A stretch of DNA of 64,000 nucleotides from JBMNGN01 sp050949865 (GCA_050949865.1 JBMNGN010000004.1:496001-560000); one strand, 5' to 3'. Positions 9,043 to 18,747 are shown, counted from the first letter of the stretch. Notes: generated by a model from the letters alone, not told the origin. A program made the numbers and translations.

Positions 9043-9312
9043 ATGAGCTCGGAAATGGTTATGTCACTGGCAAGGGAAGGCTTAATGGTTGCCCTGGTTT
9101 TAGCAGCCCCGGCCTTGGGTTTGTCTCTGCTAACTGGTTTGGCCATTAGTGTATTGCAGGCGGTAACCCAGATCCAGGAGCAGACCCTTACCTTTGTGCC
9201 TAAAATTGTAGTGGTCTTTTTATCTTTTGTAGTTTGTGGCCCCTGGATGCTGAGGGTTGTGACCAGCTATGCGGTTAATATTTTTTCTAATTTAGGAGCC
9301 ATGGTTAGATAA
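9043..9312 (+). CDS. fliQ: Flagellar export gate protein FliQ
   Basis: An 89-residue protein with two membrane helices and the conserved VLAAPALGLSLLTGLAISVLQ followed by TQIQEQTLTFVPKI. FliQ packs around the FliP-FliR core. The start is ATG 9043 (MSSEMVM): the GGAGGGG Shine-Dalgarno (9024-9030) lies correctly before it, whereas an upstream TTG at 9022 would overlap that site. Confidence 0.96.
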   Translation: MSSEMVMSLAREGLMVALVLAAPALGLSLLTGLAISVLQAVTQIQEQTLTFVPKIVVVFLSFVVCGPWMLRVVTSYAVNIFSNLGAMVR

Positions 9313-9325
9313 TAGGAGGGTTAGA

Positions 9326-10090
9326 ATGCCCCAATTTGAAACTTTACAGGCGGGATTTTTAATAGCAACCAGAACAACAGCGTTTTTGTTCCTAGCTCCT
9401 TTTTTCTCCATCAAAGGGGCTCCCAACCTGTTAAAGATTATTCTGGGGGTTTACCTGGCTTTGATTATATTGCCGGGCGTGGCAATAACCGGGGATCTCC
9501 CAGCAGATATGGGAAGATACTCCCTTTTGATTATCAAAGAAGCTTTTGTAGGTATAGTATTAGGTCTGGTGTGTATGCTGGTATTTTCAGCAATTAGATT
9601 GGCAGGAGAAATCATTGATTTTCAAATTGGCTTCAGCATGGCATCGGTGCTGGATCCCCAGAATCAAACCAGGATAACCTTAATCGGGCAGTTCATGTAT
9701 ATGCTTGGAATACTTCTTTTCCTGGTAATTGACGGGCATCATAGCCTGCTTATGGCCTTATCCTACAGTTTTGACTTGGTTCCGATAGAGGGGGCCATTT
9801 TAAAACCGGGAATGTCTTCTGTGGCAGTAAGGACCTTTATAGGAATGTTTTTATTAGGGGTAATGGTGGCCATTCCCTTTATTACGGTTTTACTTATCTG
9901 CGACATTAGCCTGGGCATGTTGGCCAGGACTGTTCCACAGATTAATGTGTTTATGCTAGGGTTTCCGATGAAGGTGGGCTTAGGATTGTTTACCCTAATG
10001 TTAGCCTTGCCTATTCTGATAACGGTTATTTCCACTATTTTAAAACAGATCGAAAAAGACTTGGTAACAGTTATGGGGTATATGGTTTGA
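9326..10090 (+). CDS. fliR: Flagellar export gate protein FliR
   Basis: A 254-residue protein with about six hydrophobic segments. Family blocks visible: RTTAFLFLAPFFSIKGAPNLLK, EAFVGIVLGLVCMLVFSAIRLAGE, and the conserved GEIIDFQIGFSMASVLDP. FliR completes the helical FliP5-FliQ4-FliR1 gate and contacts FlhB. The stop overlaps the flhB start (TGATG at 10088-10092). Confidence 0.96.
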   Translation: MPQFETLQAGFLIATRTTAFLFLAPFFSIKGAPNLLKIILGVYLALIILPGVAITGDLPADMGRYSLLIIKEAFVGIVLGLVCMLVFSAIRLAGEIIDFQIGFSMASVLDPQNQTRITLIGQFMYMLGILLFLVIDGHHSLLMALSYSFDLVPIEGAILKPGMSSVAVRTFIGMFLLGVMVAIPFITVLLICDISLGMLARTVPQINVFMLGFPMKVGLGLFTLMLALPILITVISTILKQIEKDLVTVMGYMV

Positions 10091-11313
10091 TGTTAGTTTG
10101 GAGGTTTTGGGGAGATTTTTTATCCAGGTACAAAACCATCTTCTACCTCCCTGCTATGTATACGAGAACCAGCTTGGTGAATTTGGGGTTTATTCCTGGT
10201 TATTCTGGAGGTATTGTTAGCCACCCTTTATTAGAAGGGTATTTCTTAAGTTCAAGCAACGAAGAAAAAACTGAGGAAGCGACACCCCACCGCAGGCAGG
10301 AGGCCCGCAAGAAGGGCCAGGTGGCTAAGAGTTCAGATCTAAACGCGGTCCTGGTCCTGGGGGCAGTGATAGTTGTAATCTACCTGTTGCAGGATTATTT
10401 ATGCACAGGGATGATGGGTTTTATGGAGCATATCTATTCCGAGGAGGTACTGGCTCCCCTCACTGATGACCGGTTAAATGCTCTGGTGGCATATACATTT
10501 AATTTTTTTATCAAGTTGATGGCCCCCATATTTATAGTTGCAATCTGTATCGGTATCTTGACTAATTTCTTGCAGGTGGGGTTCCGTTTTACCCCTGAAG
10601 TGGTTAGGCCTAAGCCTGGCCATATTAATCCGGCGGAAGGGTTTAAAAAAATATTATCCAAAAGAGCCCTGGTTGAATTTGCCAAATCGGTTCTGAAACT
10701 GGTTTTGGTTGGGCTGGTGGTCATAAATGTAGTTAAAGCCAATTTCGACGAGGTTTTATTTATTTACAGCCTGGATATCTTTGGGGTTAAGGATTTTCTC
10801 GCCAGGCTGATATTTAAGGTAGGTATTAGCGCTACGCTTATATTCGTTGTTCTGGCCGTACTTGATTACTCTTATCAAAAATGGGAGTTCAACCGGAACT
10901 TAAGAATGTCCAGATATGAAGTAAAACGGGAATTAAAGCAGACCGAAGGGGATCCTTTAATAAAATCAAGGCTAAAAGAGAAGCAAAGAATGCTGGCTAT
11001 GAACCGGATGATGCATAGAGTACCTGAAGCCACGGTAGTAGTGGTAAACCCTGTCCACCTGGCTGTAGCCCTTAAATATGAAGAAAACGAGATGGAAGCA
11101 CCTCAGGTTATTGCTAAGGGGTCCGGTTATATTGCAGAAAAAATTAAATCAATAGCCAGGGAAAACCGAATTCCTATTATTGAAAACCAGTATGTTGCCC
11201 GGGCTCTGTTTTACCAGGTGGAAATCGGGCAGTATATCCCGGTGGAATTATATCAAGCCGTGGCTGAAATCCTGGCTGCTATTTACGCTATTAAATCTGG
11301 GGGAGGAAAGTAA
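10090..11313 (+). CDS. flhB: Flagellar export switch protein FlhB, with NPVH cleavage motif
   Basis: A 407-residue protein: four membrane helices in the first two thirds, then the cytoplasmic autoprotease domain. FlhB switches export from rod/hook to filament subunits after self-cleavage between Asn and Pro of an NPTH motif. Here the motif reads NPVH (codons at 11047-11058), followed by the usual LAVALKY. The conserved EKTEEATPHRRQEARKKGQVA begins only near residue 57, so the N-terminus is about 50 residues longer than in B. subtilis; no better internal start was found and the start is coupled to the fliR stop. ATG 10090 is preferred to TTG 10087. Confidence 0.93.
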   Translation: MLVWRFWGDFLSRYKTIFYLPAMYTRTSLVNLGFIPGYSGGIVSHPLLEGYFLSSSNEEKTEEATPHRRQEARKKGQVAKSSDLNAVLVLGAVIVVIYLLQDYLCTGMMGFMEHIYSEEVLAPLTDDRLNALVAYTFNFFIKLMAPIFIVAICIGILTNFLQVGFRFTPEVVRPKPGHINPAEGFKKILSKRALVEFAKSVLKLVLVGLVVINVVKANFDEVLFIYSLDIFGVKDFLARLIFKVGISATLIFVVLAVLDYSYQKWEFNRNLRMSRYEVKRELKQTEGDPLIKSRLKEKQRMLAMNRMMHRVPEATVVVVNPVHLAVALKYEENEMEAPQVIAKGSGYIAEKIKSIARENRIPIIENQYVARALFYQVEIGQYIPVELYQAVAEILAAIYAIKSGGGK

Positions 11314-11315
11314 TT

Positions 11316-13394
11316 GTGTATTTAAACCATGGTTCACTTAATATCAGGCGATTTAGTTTGGCCCATCACAGCGATTTGCTAATAGCGGCTATGGTGGTAG
11401 GGATTGTGGTTTTAATCGTAATCCCCGTTCCGCCCCAGGTGCTTGATTTATTACTGGCCTTTAGCCTATCTATCAGCATGGTTATACTGCTTACCACTCT
11501 ATTTATAACCCACCCTCTGCAGTTATCGGTATTTCCATCCCTGCTATTAGTGGTTACCCTGTACCGGTTGGCCCTGAACATTTCTTCCACCCGTTTAATA
11601 CTCGGCAAGGCTGAAGCAGGGGATATAATTGCTGCTTTCGGTTCCTTTGTCATAGGCGGGAACTATGTGGTAGGAGCGGTAGTTTTTCTTATTATTACTA
11701 TTATTCAATTTGTGGTTATCACCAGCGGAGCCGGCAGGGTTGCGGAAGTTGCAGCTCGCTTTACCCTTGATGCCATGCCGGGTAAACAGATGAGTATTGA
11801 CGCTGATCTGAACGCAGGTTTGATAACCGATCAGGAGGCTCGAGACCGGAGGAAAGAATTACAGCAGGAATCCAATTTTTTCGGAGCCATGGATGGGGCA
11901 AGCAAGTTTGTGAGGGGGGATGCCATTGCCGGCATTATCATCGCCCTGGTTAATATTATAGGCGGGCTGGTGATCGGAATGTGGCAATTAGGGATGCCTG
12001 CTACCACGGCTCTGCAGACTTATACCCTCCTCACCGTAGGGGATGGGTTAGTTGCACAGATACCGGCGTTGCTTGTGTCTACTGCTACAGGAATCCTGGT
12101 TACCAGGGTCGATAGCGGCAGGAGCTTCGGCTTGGATCTGCTGGGTGAGATAGGAGCCTTTCCTAAAGTTATCGCCCTGGCAGCGGTGCTATTGTTCATG
12201 TTGGCGGTTTTACCGGGTCTGCCCTTTTTGCCTTTGGCAGTTATGGCAGCTGGCCTTGGCTATACTTCCTATGCCCTGCACCGGGAGAAAAAAAGCCAGG
12301 AAGAGATGAGGCAAAAGAAATCTGCCTCCAAGCCGGCGGCTAAAGAGCCAGAAAATATATCTAATCTTTTTCAGGTTGATCTCCTGGAAATAGAAATAGG
12401 TTATAATCTCATACCCCTTGCTGATTCCGAAAAAGGAGGCGACCTGCTTGAAAGACTGGCAGCAGTTAGAAGACAATGTGCCACCGAATTGGGGATCTAC
12501 GTCCGGCCAATAAGGATCAGGGATAATTTACAGCTGTCTCCTAATGAATACCGCTTTAAAATAAGGGGAATAGAGATGGCGGGCGGTGAATTGATGCCCG
12601 GCTGCTATATGGCCATGAATCCCTATGATGATGAAATTACCGTTCCCGGGATAAAAACTACTGAACCCACCTTCGGAATTGCCGCCTGGTGGGTAAAAGA
12701 AGAGGACCGGGAGAAGGCGGAAATTGAGTTCTTTACAGTGGTTGAAGCCTCAACGGTTTTGGTAACCCACTTAACCGAATTTATCAAAAAATATGCCCAT
12801 GAATTAATCACCAGGCAGGATGTGGCCAATCTTTTGGATGTGGTCAAAAACAATAACGAAGCCCTGATAAATGAATTAATGCCCGGCCTGCTCTCAGTTG
12901 GAGAAATCCAGAAAGTGTTGGAAAACCTGTTGAGAGAACAAATATCCATCAGGGACCTGGAATCCATACTGGAAGGGGTTGCTGATGCTGCTAGAGTTTC
13001 GAAACATATGGATTTCTTAACTGAGTCGGCGCGCCAGAAATTGGTGCGTTACATAAGTAAAAAATACTCCCGGGAAGAGAAGATAACTGCTTATATCATT
13101 GATCCAAGCCTGGAGAACCTGATAACTGAGTCCATACACAGCACTCCTAGCGGTGATTATCCGGCTCTGCCCCCCGAGGCAACCGAACAGGTATTTAGCC
13201 AGTTGCAGGATATAGAACGGGAGTTTTCTGAGCTGGGTTTGCCACCGGTTATTATTTGTTCTTCCAGGGCAAGACTGCCCTTCAGGAGATTGATAGAGCG
13301 TTATAAACCGCATTTTGCTGTTCTGGCGGTTAATGAACTGGTTCCCAGTTTGCAAGTTGAGGTAAAAGGTTCGGTGAAGTACGATGAAAATTAG
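11316..13394 (+). CDS. flhA: Flagellar export gate protein FlhA
   Basis: A 692-residue protein with about eight N-terminal membrane helices and a large C-terminal cytoplasmic domain that forms the nonameric docking ring for export chaperones. Diagnostic blocks: FPSLLLVVTLYRLALNISSTR, ARFTLDAMPGKQMSIDADLN and ATAREAQ-like DQEARDRRKELQQESNFFGAMDG. The start is GTG 11316, three bases after flhB, with GGGGGAGGAAAG (11299-11310) upstream. It overlaps flhF by 11 bp. Confidence 0.97.
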   Translation: MYLNHGSLNIRRFSLAHHSDLLIAAMVVGIVVLIVIPVPPQVLDLLLAFSLSISMVILLTTLFITHPLQLSVFPSLLLVVTLYRLALNISSTRLILGKAEAGDIIAAFGSFVIGGNYVVGAVVFLIITIIQFVVITSGAGRVAEVAARFTLDAMPGKQMSIDADLNAGLITDQEARDRRKELQQESNFFGAMDGASKFVRGDAIAGIIIALVNIIGGLVIGMWQLGMPATTALQTYTLLTVGDGLVAQIPALLVSTATGILVTRVDSGRSFGLDLLGEIGAFPKVIALAAVLLFMLAVLPGLPFLPLAVMAAGLGYTSYALHREKKSQEEMRQKKSASKPAAKEPENISNLFQVDLLEIEIGYNLIPLADSEKGGDLLERLAAVRRQCATELGIYVRPIRIRDNLQLSPNEYRFKIRGIEMAGGELMPGCYMAMNPYDDEITVPGIKTTEPTFGIAAWWVKEEDREKAEIEFFTVVEASTVLVTHLTEFIKKYAHELITRQDVANLLDVVKNNNEALINELMPGLLSVGEIQKVLENLLREQISIRDLESILEGVADAARVSKHMDFLTESARQKLVRYISKKYSREEKITAYIIDPSLENLITESIHSTPSGDYPALPPEATEQVFSQLQDIEREFSELGLPPVIICSSRARLPFRRLIERYKPHFAVLAVNELVPSLQVEVKGSVKYDEN

Positions 13395-14433
13395 GCGCTT
13401 TGTAGCCAATGACATGAAAGAAGCCTGCGAGCTAATAAGAGATGCTCTAGGCTCTGAGGCTGTTATTGTGAGCAGCCGTAAAATCAGGGAAAAGGGGCTG
13501 GCGGGTTTCTTTAAACCCCAAAAGCTGGAAGTAACTGCGGCTATTGAGGAACAGTTTGCTGAGGAAGCTTTAAAGCAGGAATTAACCCAGATTAAGCAGT
13601 TGCTGGCTGATAAGGGGTTGTCTACCGGTGGAGAGTTAGCCAAGGAACCCGGGCATTCCAGGGTTCTTATCGATAAATTGCAAAAAGCCTTGAGCCGGAT
13701 GGAGATGCCTGCAGAGTTAGTTGACTACCTGATTAATCGGATAACCCGTAAAAAGATGCCATTGGGGGAAGAAAACCTTAAAGAGATGCTGCTGCAGGAG
13801 ATGGAGGCTTTATTTACTCCGGTTATTCGAAAAAAAACCTCGAATAAGATTGTGGTTGTCGGTCCTACAGGAGTAGGGAAAACTACCACCCTGGTTAAGC
13901 TGGGAGCGATTTTCTCCCTCTTTGAAGGCCGCAAAATTGGTTTTATAACCCTGGATACCTACAGGGTCGGGGCTATTGAGCAATTGAAAATATACGGTGA
14001 TATTATCGGGGTTCCGGTTGAAGTAGTCACCAATCAAGACGAACTTAAAACGGCGGTTCATAAAAACCAGGATAAAGATCTGATCCTTATTGATACTGCC
14101 GGCCGTTCTTCCCGTAATGTTTATAATATTGCTGAATTGAAAAATCTTTTGGATGTAATTAAGCCGGTGGATATCTACCTAACTTTAAGCTGCGCCAGCA
14201 GGGAACCGGAATTAATCAAGATGCTTAACAACTTTAAGAATCTGAATTACTGCGGACTTATTTTTACCAAGATAGATGAGGCTGAAAACTATAGCGCCAT
14301 CTTAAAGGCGGCATATTTGACTAAGCTCCCCATAGTGTATATCACTAATGGCCAGGAAGTGCCAAATGATTTAGAAAGGGCCAATCCAAAGATGCTGGCC
14401 AGTTTGATAATGAAGGACGTGGCTCTGCCGTGA
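13384..14433 (+). CDS. flhF: SRP-type GTPase FlhF
   Basis: A 349-residue protein with a variable N-terminal region (MKIRRFVANDMKEACELIRD) and a C-terminal SRP-family NG domain. The G1 loop GPTGVGKT is at residues 160-167; G2/G3 follow as LDTYRVGAIEQL and LIDTAGRS; TKIDE is the G4 element. FlhF sets the number and position of flagella together with FlhG, which follows and overlaps it as GTGA. The gene order flhA-flhF-flhG-sigD is standard for Firmicutes. Confidence 0.96.
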   Translation: MKIRRFVANDMKEACELIRDALGSEAVIVSSRKIREKGLAGFFKPQKLEVTAAIEEQFAEEALKQELTQIKQLLADKGLSTGGELAKEPGHSRVLIDKLQKALSRMEMPAELVDYLINRITRKKMPLGEENLKEMLLQEMEALFTPVIRKKTSNKIVVVGPTGVGKTTTLVKLGAIFSLFEGRKIGFITLDTYRVGAIEQLKIYGDIIGVPVEVVTNQDELKTAVHKNQDKDLILIDTAGRSSRNVYNIAELKNLLDVIKPVDIYLTLSCASREPELIKMLNNFKNLNYCGLIFTKIDEAENYSAILKAAYLTKLPIVYITNGQEVPNDLERANPKMLASLIMKDVALP

Positions 14434-15329
14434 AAGACCAGGCAAGAAATTTAAGAAAACTCAGGCTTGAACAGATGGACAATAAGAAAAACCAGAACAA
14501 AAAACTCAGGACCATTACTATTGCCAGCGGAAAAGGGGGCGTAGGCAAGACAACCCTAACCGTTAACCTTGCGGTGGCCTTAAGCAGGGCTGGAAAAGAA
14601 GTGATGATTCTGGATGCGGATCTGGGGACCGCCAACGTGGATATTTTGTTCGGCATTATGCCCAGGTATACCTTGCTTGATTTCATTAAAGGCGAAAAAA
14701 GCCTTAAAGAGATTGTCGTAAAGGGGCATGAAGGGGTAAAGATTATCCCCGGGTGTTCGGGGATATATGAAATCAACAATACCAGTGCCTGGCAACGCGA
14801 AAAACTGATTAATGACCTGGAGAACTATGGACAGAATATGGATTTTCTACTGGTTGATTCCGGGGCAGGGATATCCAAGGAAGTAATTGGCTTTTTGGCC
14901 GCAGCCGATGAAGTGATCATAATTGTTTCCCCTGAACCTACTTCAATAACAGACGGATATGGGATTATAAAGATTCTATCCAGGATTAAAAAACATGGCG
15001 AAGTGAACCTGGTGATTAATAGAGCCAGAAACCTTCAGGAAATCAATGAAACCTTTAAAAAGCTGGAGACGGTGGCTGCCAGATTCTTGGATATAAAACT
15101 CAACCGGTTGGGGTTTATTTTAGAAGATAGAAACATAGAAAACGCCATAAAAGAGATGGTCCCTTTCTGCATAAAATATCCCCGGACCGTCGGAGCGCAT
15201 AACTTAATCCAAATAGCGGAAAGGCTCATAGCTGATGAAAAGTATTGGTTAAATGCCAATTCCCAGACTACAGAGGGTTTTTATTCCAAGCTATTTAACC
15301 TTTTTCGCAACACCAAGAAAAGGATTTAA
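14430..15329 (+). CDS. flhG: MinD-like ATPase FlhG (YlxH/FleN)
   Basis: A 299-residue P-loop ATPase with deviant Walker A KGGVGKTT at residues 35-42 and the MinD/ParA switch DADLGTANVDILFG. The N-terminal arginine- and lysine-rich stretch before the P-loop includes the Gln-containing segment (DQARNLRKLRLEQM) by which FlhG activates the FlhF GTPase. It controls flagellar number and C-ring assembly. GTG start overlaps the flhF stop. Confidence 0.95.
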   Translation: MKDQARNLRKLRLEQMDNKKNQNKKLRTITIASGKGGVGKTTLTVNLAVALSRAGKEVMILDADLGTANVDILFGIMPRYTLLDFIKGEKSLKEIVVKGHEGVKIIPGCSGIYEINNTSAWQREKLINDLENYGQNMDFLLVDSGAGISKEVIGFLAAADEVIIIVSPEPTSITDGYGIIKILSRIKKHGEVNLVINRARNLQEINETFKKLETVAARFLDIKLNRLGFILEDRNIENAIKEMVPFCIKYPRTVGAHNLIQIAERLIADEKYWLNANSQTTEGFYSKLFNLFRNTKKRI

Positions 15330-15402
15330 TTTATTGTCAGATTTAAGGACAAACCCTTAGGGTATTTCATTAAAGAGCAGTACCAAAAAAGGATGGCTGT
15401 TG

Positions 15403-16098
15403 ATGACGGTAAACTATGATCCGGAACAATATATGGATTTGGTAAAACAGATTGTAGATCGGATAGATGTTAAGCTTCCGCCTCACTGGGACAGGGAAGA
15501 TATGCTCAGCTATGGATTTATAGGTTTAATGGAGGCCATTAATCGATACCAGCCTGACAAGGGGGTTAAGTTTTCCACTTATGCCTCTATAAGGATTAAA
15601 GGGGCCATAATTGATGCCCTGAGGAAGCATGCCCCCTTGCCCAGAAACCGCTGGCAATTGGTAAAGCAGATTAATGAGGCTGCGGAGAAGTTAACCAGCC
15701 TTAACGGGAAAGAACCATCATTGGAAGAAATAGCCCTGGAGCTTAACATAACCAGGACGGAGGTGGAAGACACCCTGGAAGCGGTAAAAATGTTTTCCCA
15801 TATATCCCTTGAACAAACCCTTAATCTTGGGGGTAATGCCGGTTTAAAAGTAGAAGACAAAATCGCTGCTGACCAGGAAACCAACCTGGAGGATCTGGTA
15901 GTTAAAAAAGAGGAAATTGAACTCCTGGCTAAAGCTATAACCAAATTGGACAAACGTCAGCAACTGGTATTAATGCTCTACTATTATGAAGAATTAACCA
16001 TGAAGGAAATAGCTGCCATTTTGGATATAGGAGTGCCGAGGGTTTCTCAGATTAAAACCATGGCTCTTTTGGCATTGCGCAAGCATTTAGATACCTAA
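15403..16098 (+). CDS. sigD: Flagellar/motility RNA polymerase sigma factor (FliA/SigD, sigma-28)
   Basis: A 231-residue group 3 sigma factor of the FliA/WhiG type. Region 2 is visible as REDMLSYGFIGLMEAINRY and GVKFSTYASIRIKGAIIDALR; region 3 as EPSLEEIALELNITRTEV; region 4 as ELTMKEIAAILDIGVPRVSQI. It directs late flagellar and chemotaxis promoters. ATG 15403 (AAAGGA at 15388-15393) is preferred to the adjacent in-frame TTG 15400. A 73-bp gap separates it from flhG. No flgM anti-sigma gene is adjacent. Confidence 0.95.
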   Translation: MTVNYDPEQYMDLVKQIVDRIDVKLPPHWDREDMLSYGFIGLMEAINRYQPDKGVKFSTYASIRIKGAIIDALRKHAPLPRNRWQLVKQINEAAEKLTSLNGKEPSLEEIALELNITRTEVEDTLEAVKMFSHISLEQTLNLGGNAGLKVEDKIAADQETNLEDLVVKKEEIELLAKAITKLDKRQQLVLMLYYYEELTMKEIAAILDIGVPRVSQIKTMALLALRKHLDT

Positions 16099-16120
16099 GA
16101 CCAACTAAAGGAGTGAGGAT

Positions 16121-16813
16121 ATGATATCAGGTATTTATTATTCCAATACCGGGCTGAACACCATCCAATTACGGATGGATGTAAATGCCAATAATATTGC
16201 TAACGTCAATACGGTGGCCTTTAAACAGGAGCGAACCTCAGCAACCAGCTTCAAAGAAAAACTGGTTGAGGTTAACCATTTGAACCTGCTCCATACTACC
16301 CAGGGAGCAGCCTGCCGGGATATCCGTACTGATTTTTCCAGCGGCAGCCTGGTTAACACCGGGCGTCAGTTGGATTTTGCCTTGACTCAAGCAGGCGTTT
16401 TTTTTACCTTGCAAACGGGGGAAGGAATAAAATACACCAGGAACGGCTCATTTATGGTTAACAACCAGGGCGAATTGGTTGATATAAATGGTTACCCGGT
16501 TCTGGGTTACTCAGGGAATATAACCGTAAATGACGGAAACCCGGAACAGGGTTTTTACCTGGTTGCATTTGATGACTTAGAACAGCTCAGCCGCCAGGGG
16601 AGCTACTTTATTCCCCGGCCTGGTGCGGCTGAACGGCCGGTTGAAAATGTGGAAGTAAAGCAGGGTTATCTGGAAACCGCCAATGTAGACCTGGTAAACA
16701 GTTTAAGTGAATTGCTGGTTAATTCCAGGCAATATGCTTTAAACAGCCGGGTAATTGCCACCTATGACGCAATTTTAAGAAAAGCTGCCAATGAAGTAGG
16801 AAGCCTTAAATAA
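16121..16813 (+). CDS. Flagellar rod/hook-family protein, FlgF/FlgG type
   Basis: A 230-residue member of the axial family: N-terminal GIYYSNTGLNTIQLRMDVNA with NNIANVNTVAFKQER, and C-terminal GYLETANVDLVNSLSELLVN. Proteins of this family form the proximal (FlgF) or distal (FlgG) rod between basal body and hook. The length and its position behind sigD do not decide between FlgF and FlgG, so no symbol is given. Strong Shine-Dalgarno AAAGGAGTGAGG precedes ATG 16121. Confidence 0.87.
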   Translation: MISGIYYSNTGLNTIQLRMDVNANNIANVNTVAFKQERTSATSFKEKLVEVNHLNLLHTTQGAACRDIRTDFSSGSLVNTGRQLDFALTQAGVFFTLQTGEGIKYTRNGSFMVNNQGELVDINGYPVLGYSGNITVNDGNPEQGFYLVAFDDLEQLSRQGSYFIPRPGAAERPVENVEVKQGYLETANVDLVNSLSELLVNSRQYALNSRVIATYDAILRKAANEVGSLK

Positions 16814-16835
16814 CTTTTAATTGAGGGGACCCCGG

Positions 16836-17336
16836 ATGGATAACCAAATGGACTTAGTAGAATATAAAGTCGGAATAGCTGAATGCCATACCTGTATACC
16901 CCCGGTCAGGTTAGTTGCCTTAGGCTTAGGGTCGTGTGTCGGCGTAGTTATTTTGGATGTCAGCAGCGGGATTGGGGGTATGGTCCACATAATGCTTCCT
17001 GAAAGCAGATCTTTTACCCCGGATACAAACCCGGCCAAGTTTGCAGACACAGGTATCCCGTTTCTATTTGAAGAGGTCATCCGAATCGGTGCCTGTAAAA
17101 AACGGATGGAGGCCAAGATAGCCGGGGGAGCGCAAATGTTTAAAAGTTCAACTAATTCAATGTTATTAAACATCGGGGAAAGAAACATAGAAGCTTGCAG
17201 GCAGGTCCTGGGAAAATTAAATATAAAAATCACCGGCAGTGATGTAGGTGGTTCTTCAGGAAGGACTATGGTCTTAGATAGTACCAGGCAAAAAATATTT
17301 GTACGCCAGATTGGGAAAGAACCCAGAGAAATATAA
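16836..17336 (+). CDS. cheD: Chemoreceptor glutamine deamidase CheD
   Basis: A 166-residue protein with the CheD active-site Cys34 (ALGLGSCVGV) and His51 (GGMVHIMLP), and the family GGAQMF motif. CheD deamidates receptor glutamines and in Bacillus-type systems binds CheC and stimulates its CheY-P phosphatase activity; cheC is two genes downstream. ATG 16836 is preferred because GAGGGGA (16823-16829) lies 6 bases before it; an upstream TTG at 16821 overlaps that site. Confidence 0.95.
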   Translation: MDNQMDLVEYKVGIAECHTCIPPVRLVALGLGSCVGVVILDVSSGIGGMVHIMLPESRSFTPDTNPAKFADTGIPFLFEEVIRIGACKKRMEAKIAGGAQMFKSSTNSMLLNIGERNIEACRQVLGKLNIKITGSDVGGSSGRTMVLDSTRQKIFVRQIGKEPREI

Positions 17337-17349
17337 ATGGAGGTACCTC

Positions 17350-18120
17350 ATGGATTTCAGCGAATTAACCCAGAAGATTTCTGATTTGCTGGGCATAAAG
17401 CTTAATGGTTACAAGCCAGCCCAGTTGAAAAGGCGGTTGGAGCATCTTATATATTCTTCGGGTTTTACCAGCTACCAGGATTACTACCAGGCTTTAAAGG
17501 TGGATGTCAATCTGCAGAATGCCTTTATGGATAAATTCACGATTAATGTTACTGAGTTTTTCAGGAATGCCAATATTTTCGAGCAATTGGAAAATAAAAT
17601 TTTACCGGACCTGTTATCCCGAAAAAAGAAACTAAGGATCTGGAGTGCTGCTTGCTCAATCGGGGCAGAGCCTTATTCTATTGCTATTATTTTAAACGAG
17701 TTAACCCCCGAGCAAGATCATTATATAGATGCTACCGATATTGATGAAAAGATATTAAACCTGGCCAGGCAAGGCAGCTACAAGTTTGATTATCTTAAAA
17801 ACATACCCCCCCATATATTAAATAAATATTTTAAGAAAAATGGCGATTTATTTAATATACTGCCGGCTATAAAGAAAAAGGTCAATTTTAGAAAGCACGA
17901 TCTGCTTACAGATAGGTATGAGAAGGATTATGACCTGATTATGTGCCGCAATGTAATTATATATTTTACCAAGGAAAGCCAGGCCCATGTATATAAAGGC
18001 TTTTGGCAGTCTTTGGTTCCGGGAGGGATCCTTTTCACCGGTGCCACTGAGTGTATCCTGAATTACCGGGAACTGGGATTTACCTCTCCCTCGCCTTGGT
18101 TTTATAAAAAAATTGTCTAG
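17350..18120 (+). CDS. cheR: Chemotaxis protein methyltransferase CheR
   Basis: A 256-residue SAM-dependent methyltransferase that methylates receptor glutamates. The N-terminal helical domain (GYKPAQLKRRLEHLIYSSGF) is followed by the Rossmann domain with IWSAACSIGAEPYSIAIIL, ATDIDEKILNLARQG and LIMCRNVIIYFTKES. ATG 17350 is chosen because TGGAGGT at 17338-17344 precedes it; the frame extends upstream into cheD without a better signal. Confidence 0.95.
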   Translation: MDFSELTQKISDLLGIKLNGYKPAQLKRRLEHLIYSSGFTSYQDYYQALKVDVNLQNAFMDKFTINVTEFFRNANIFEQLENKILPDLLSRKKKLRIWSAACSIGAEPYSIAIILNELTPEQDHYIDATDIDEKILNLARQGSYKFDYLKNIPPHILNKYFKKNGDLFNILPAIKKKVNFRKHDLLTDRYEKDYDLIMCRNVIIYFTKESQAHVYKGFWQSLVPGGILFTGATECILNYRELGFTSPSPWFYKKIV

Positions 18121-18135
18121 TTAGAGGGGATTGGC

Positions 18136-18747
18136 ATGAACTGGGATAATGTGCAGACGGTTCACCTGGATTTTTTAAACGAATTAGGCAATATTGGAGC
18201 CGGCAATGCAATTAACTCTCTGGCCCAAATGGTATCGGGCAGGATTGGAATGGAAGTGCCGAAAAGCGGCATTGTAAAAATAAAAGACCTATTCAGCATG
18301 GTAGGCAATGAGGAGGAGCTGGTTTGTTGTGTTGCTTTTGTAATATCCGGGGATGCCCCTTGTAACATGTTTTTTATTCTCAGACACCAGAGTGCCCTGC
18401 ACCTGATAGACAGGATTATGGGTTCAATTCCTGGTGCAGGTCAGGTTCTGGACGATTTAGGCCAATCAATACTGAACGAAGTTGGCAACATCCTGGCTGG
18501 GGCATTTACTAATGCTATAACCTATATGACTGGATTAAAAATGAGGTTGTCGGTACCGGCCTTTGCCAATGATATGTTAGGGGCAGTCATAAGTGCAGCA
18601 CTGCTCGAGCAGGGATACTTTGCCGAGGAAGTCCTGGTAATAGAGACCCGGTTTTATGACCAGGATATAATTCTGGATGGGTTCCTGTTTTTACTGCCTC
18701 TTGGAAACTCGCTGGAAATAATATTTAAATCCGTTGGGATTGAATAA
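18136..18747 (+). CDS. cheC: CheY-P phosphatase CheC
   Basis: A 203-residue CheC with both phosphatase half-sites of the D/S-x3-E-x2-N type: DFLNELGN near the N-terminus and SILNEVGN in the second repeat, each followed by an I-A-G motif. CheC removes phosphate from CheY-P and is activated by CheD. Its presence with CheD and FliY marks the Bacillus-type adaptation system with three methods of adaptation. It lies between cheR and cheY with short gaps. Confidence 0.95.
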   Translation: MNWDNVQTVHLDFLNELGNIGAGNAINSLAQMVSGRIGMEVPKSGIVKIKDLFSMVGNEEELVCCVAFVISGDAPCNMFFILRHQSALHLIDRIMGSIPGAGQVLDDLGQSILNEVGNILAGAFTNAITYMTGLKMRLSVPAFANDMLGAVISAALLEQGYFAEEVLVIETRFYDQDIILDGFLFLLPLGNSLEIIFKSVGIE

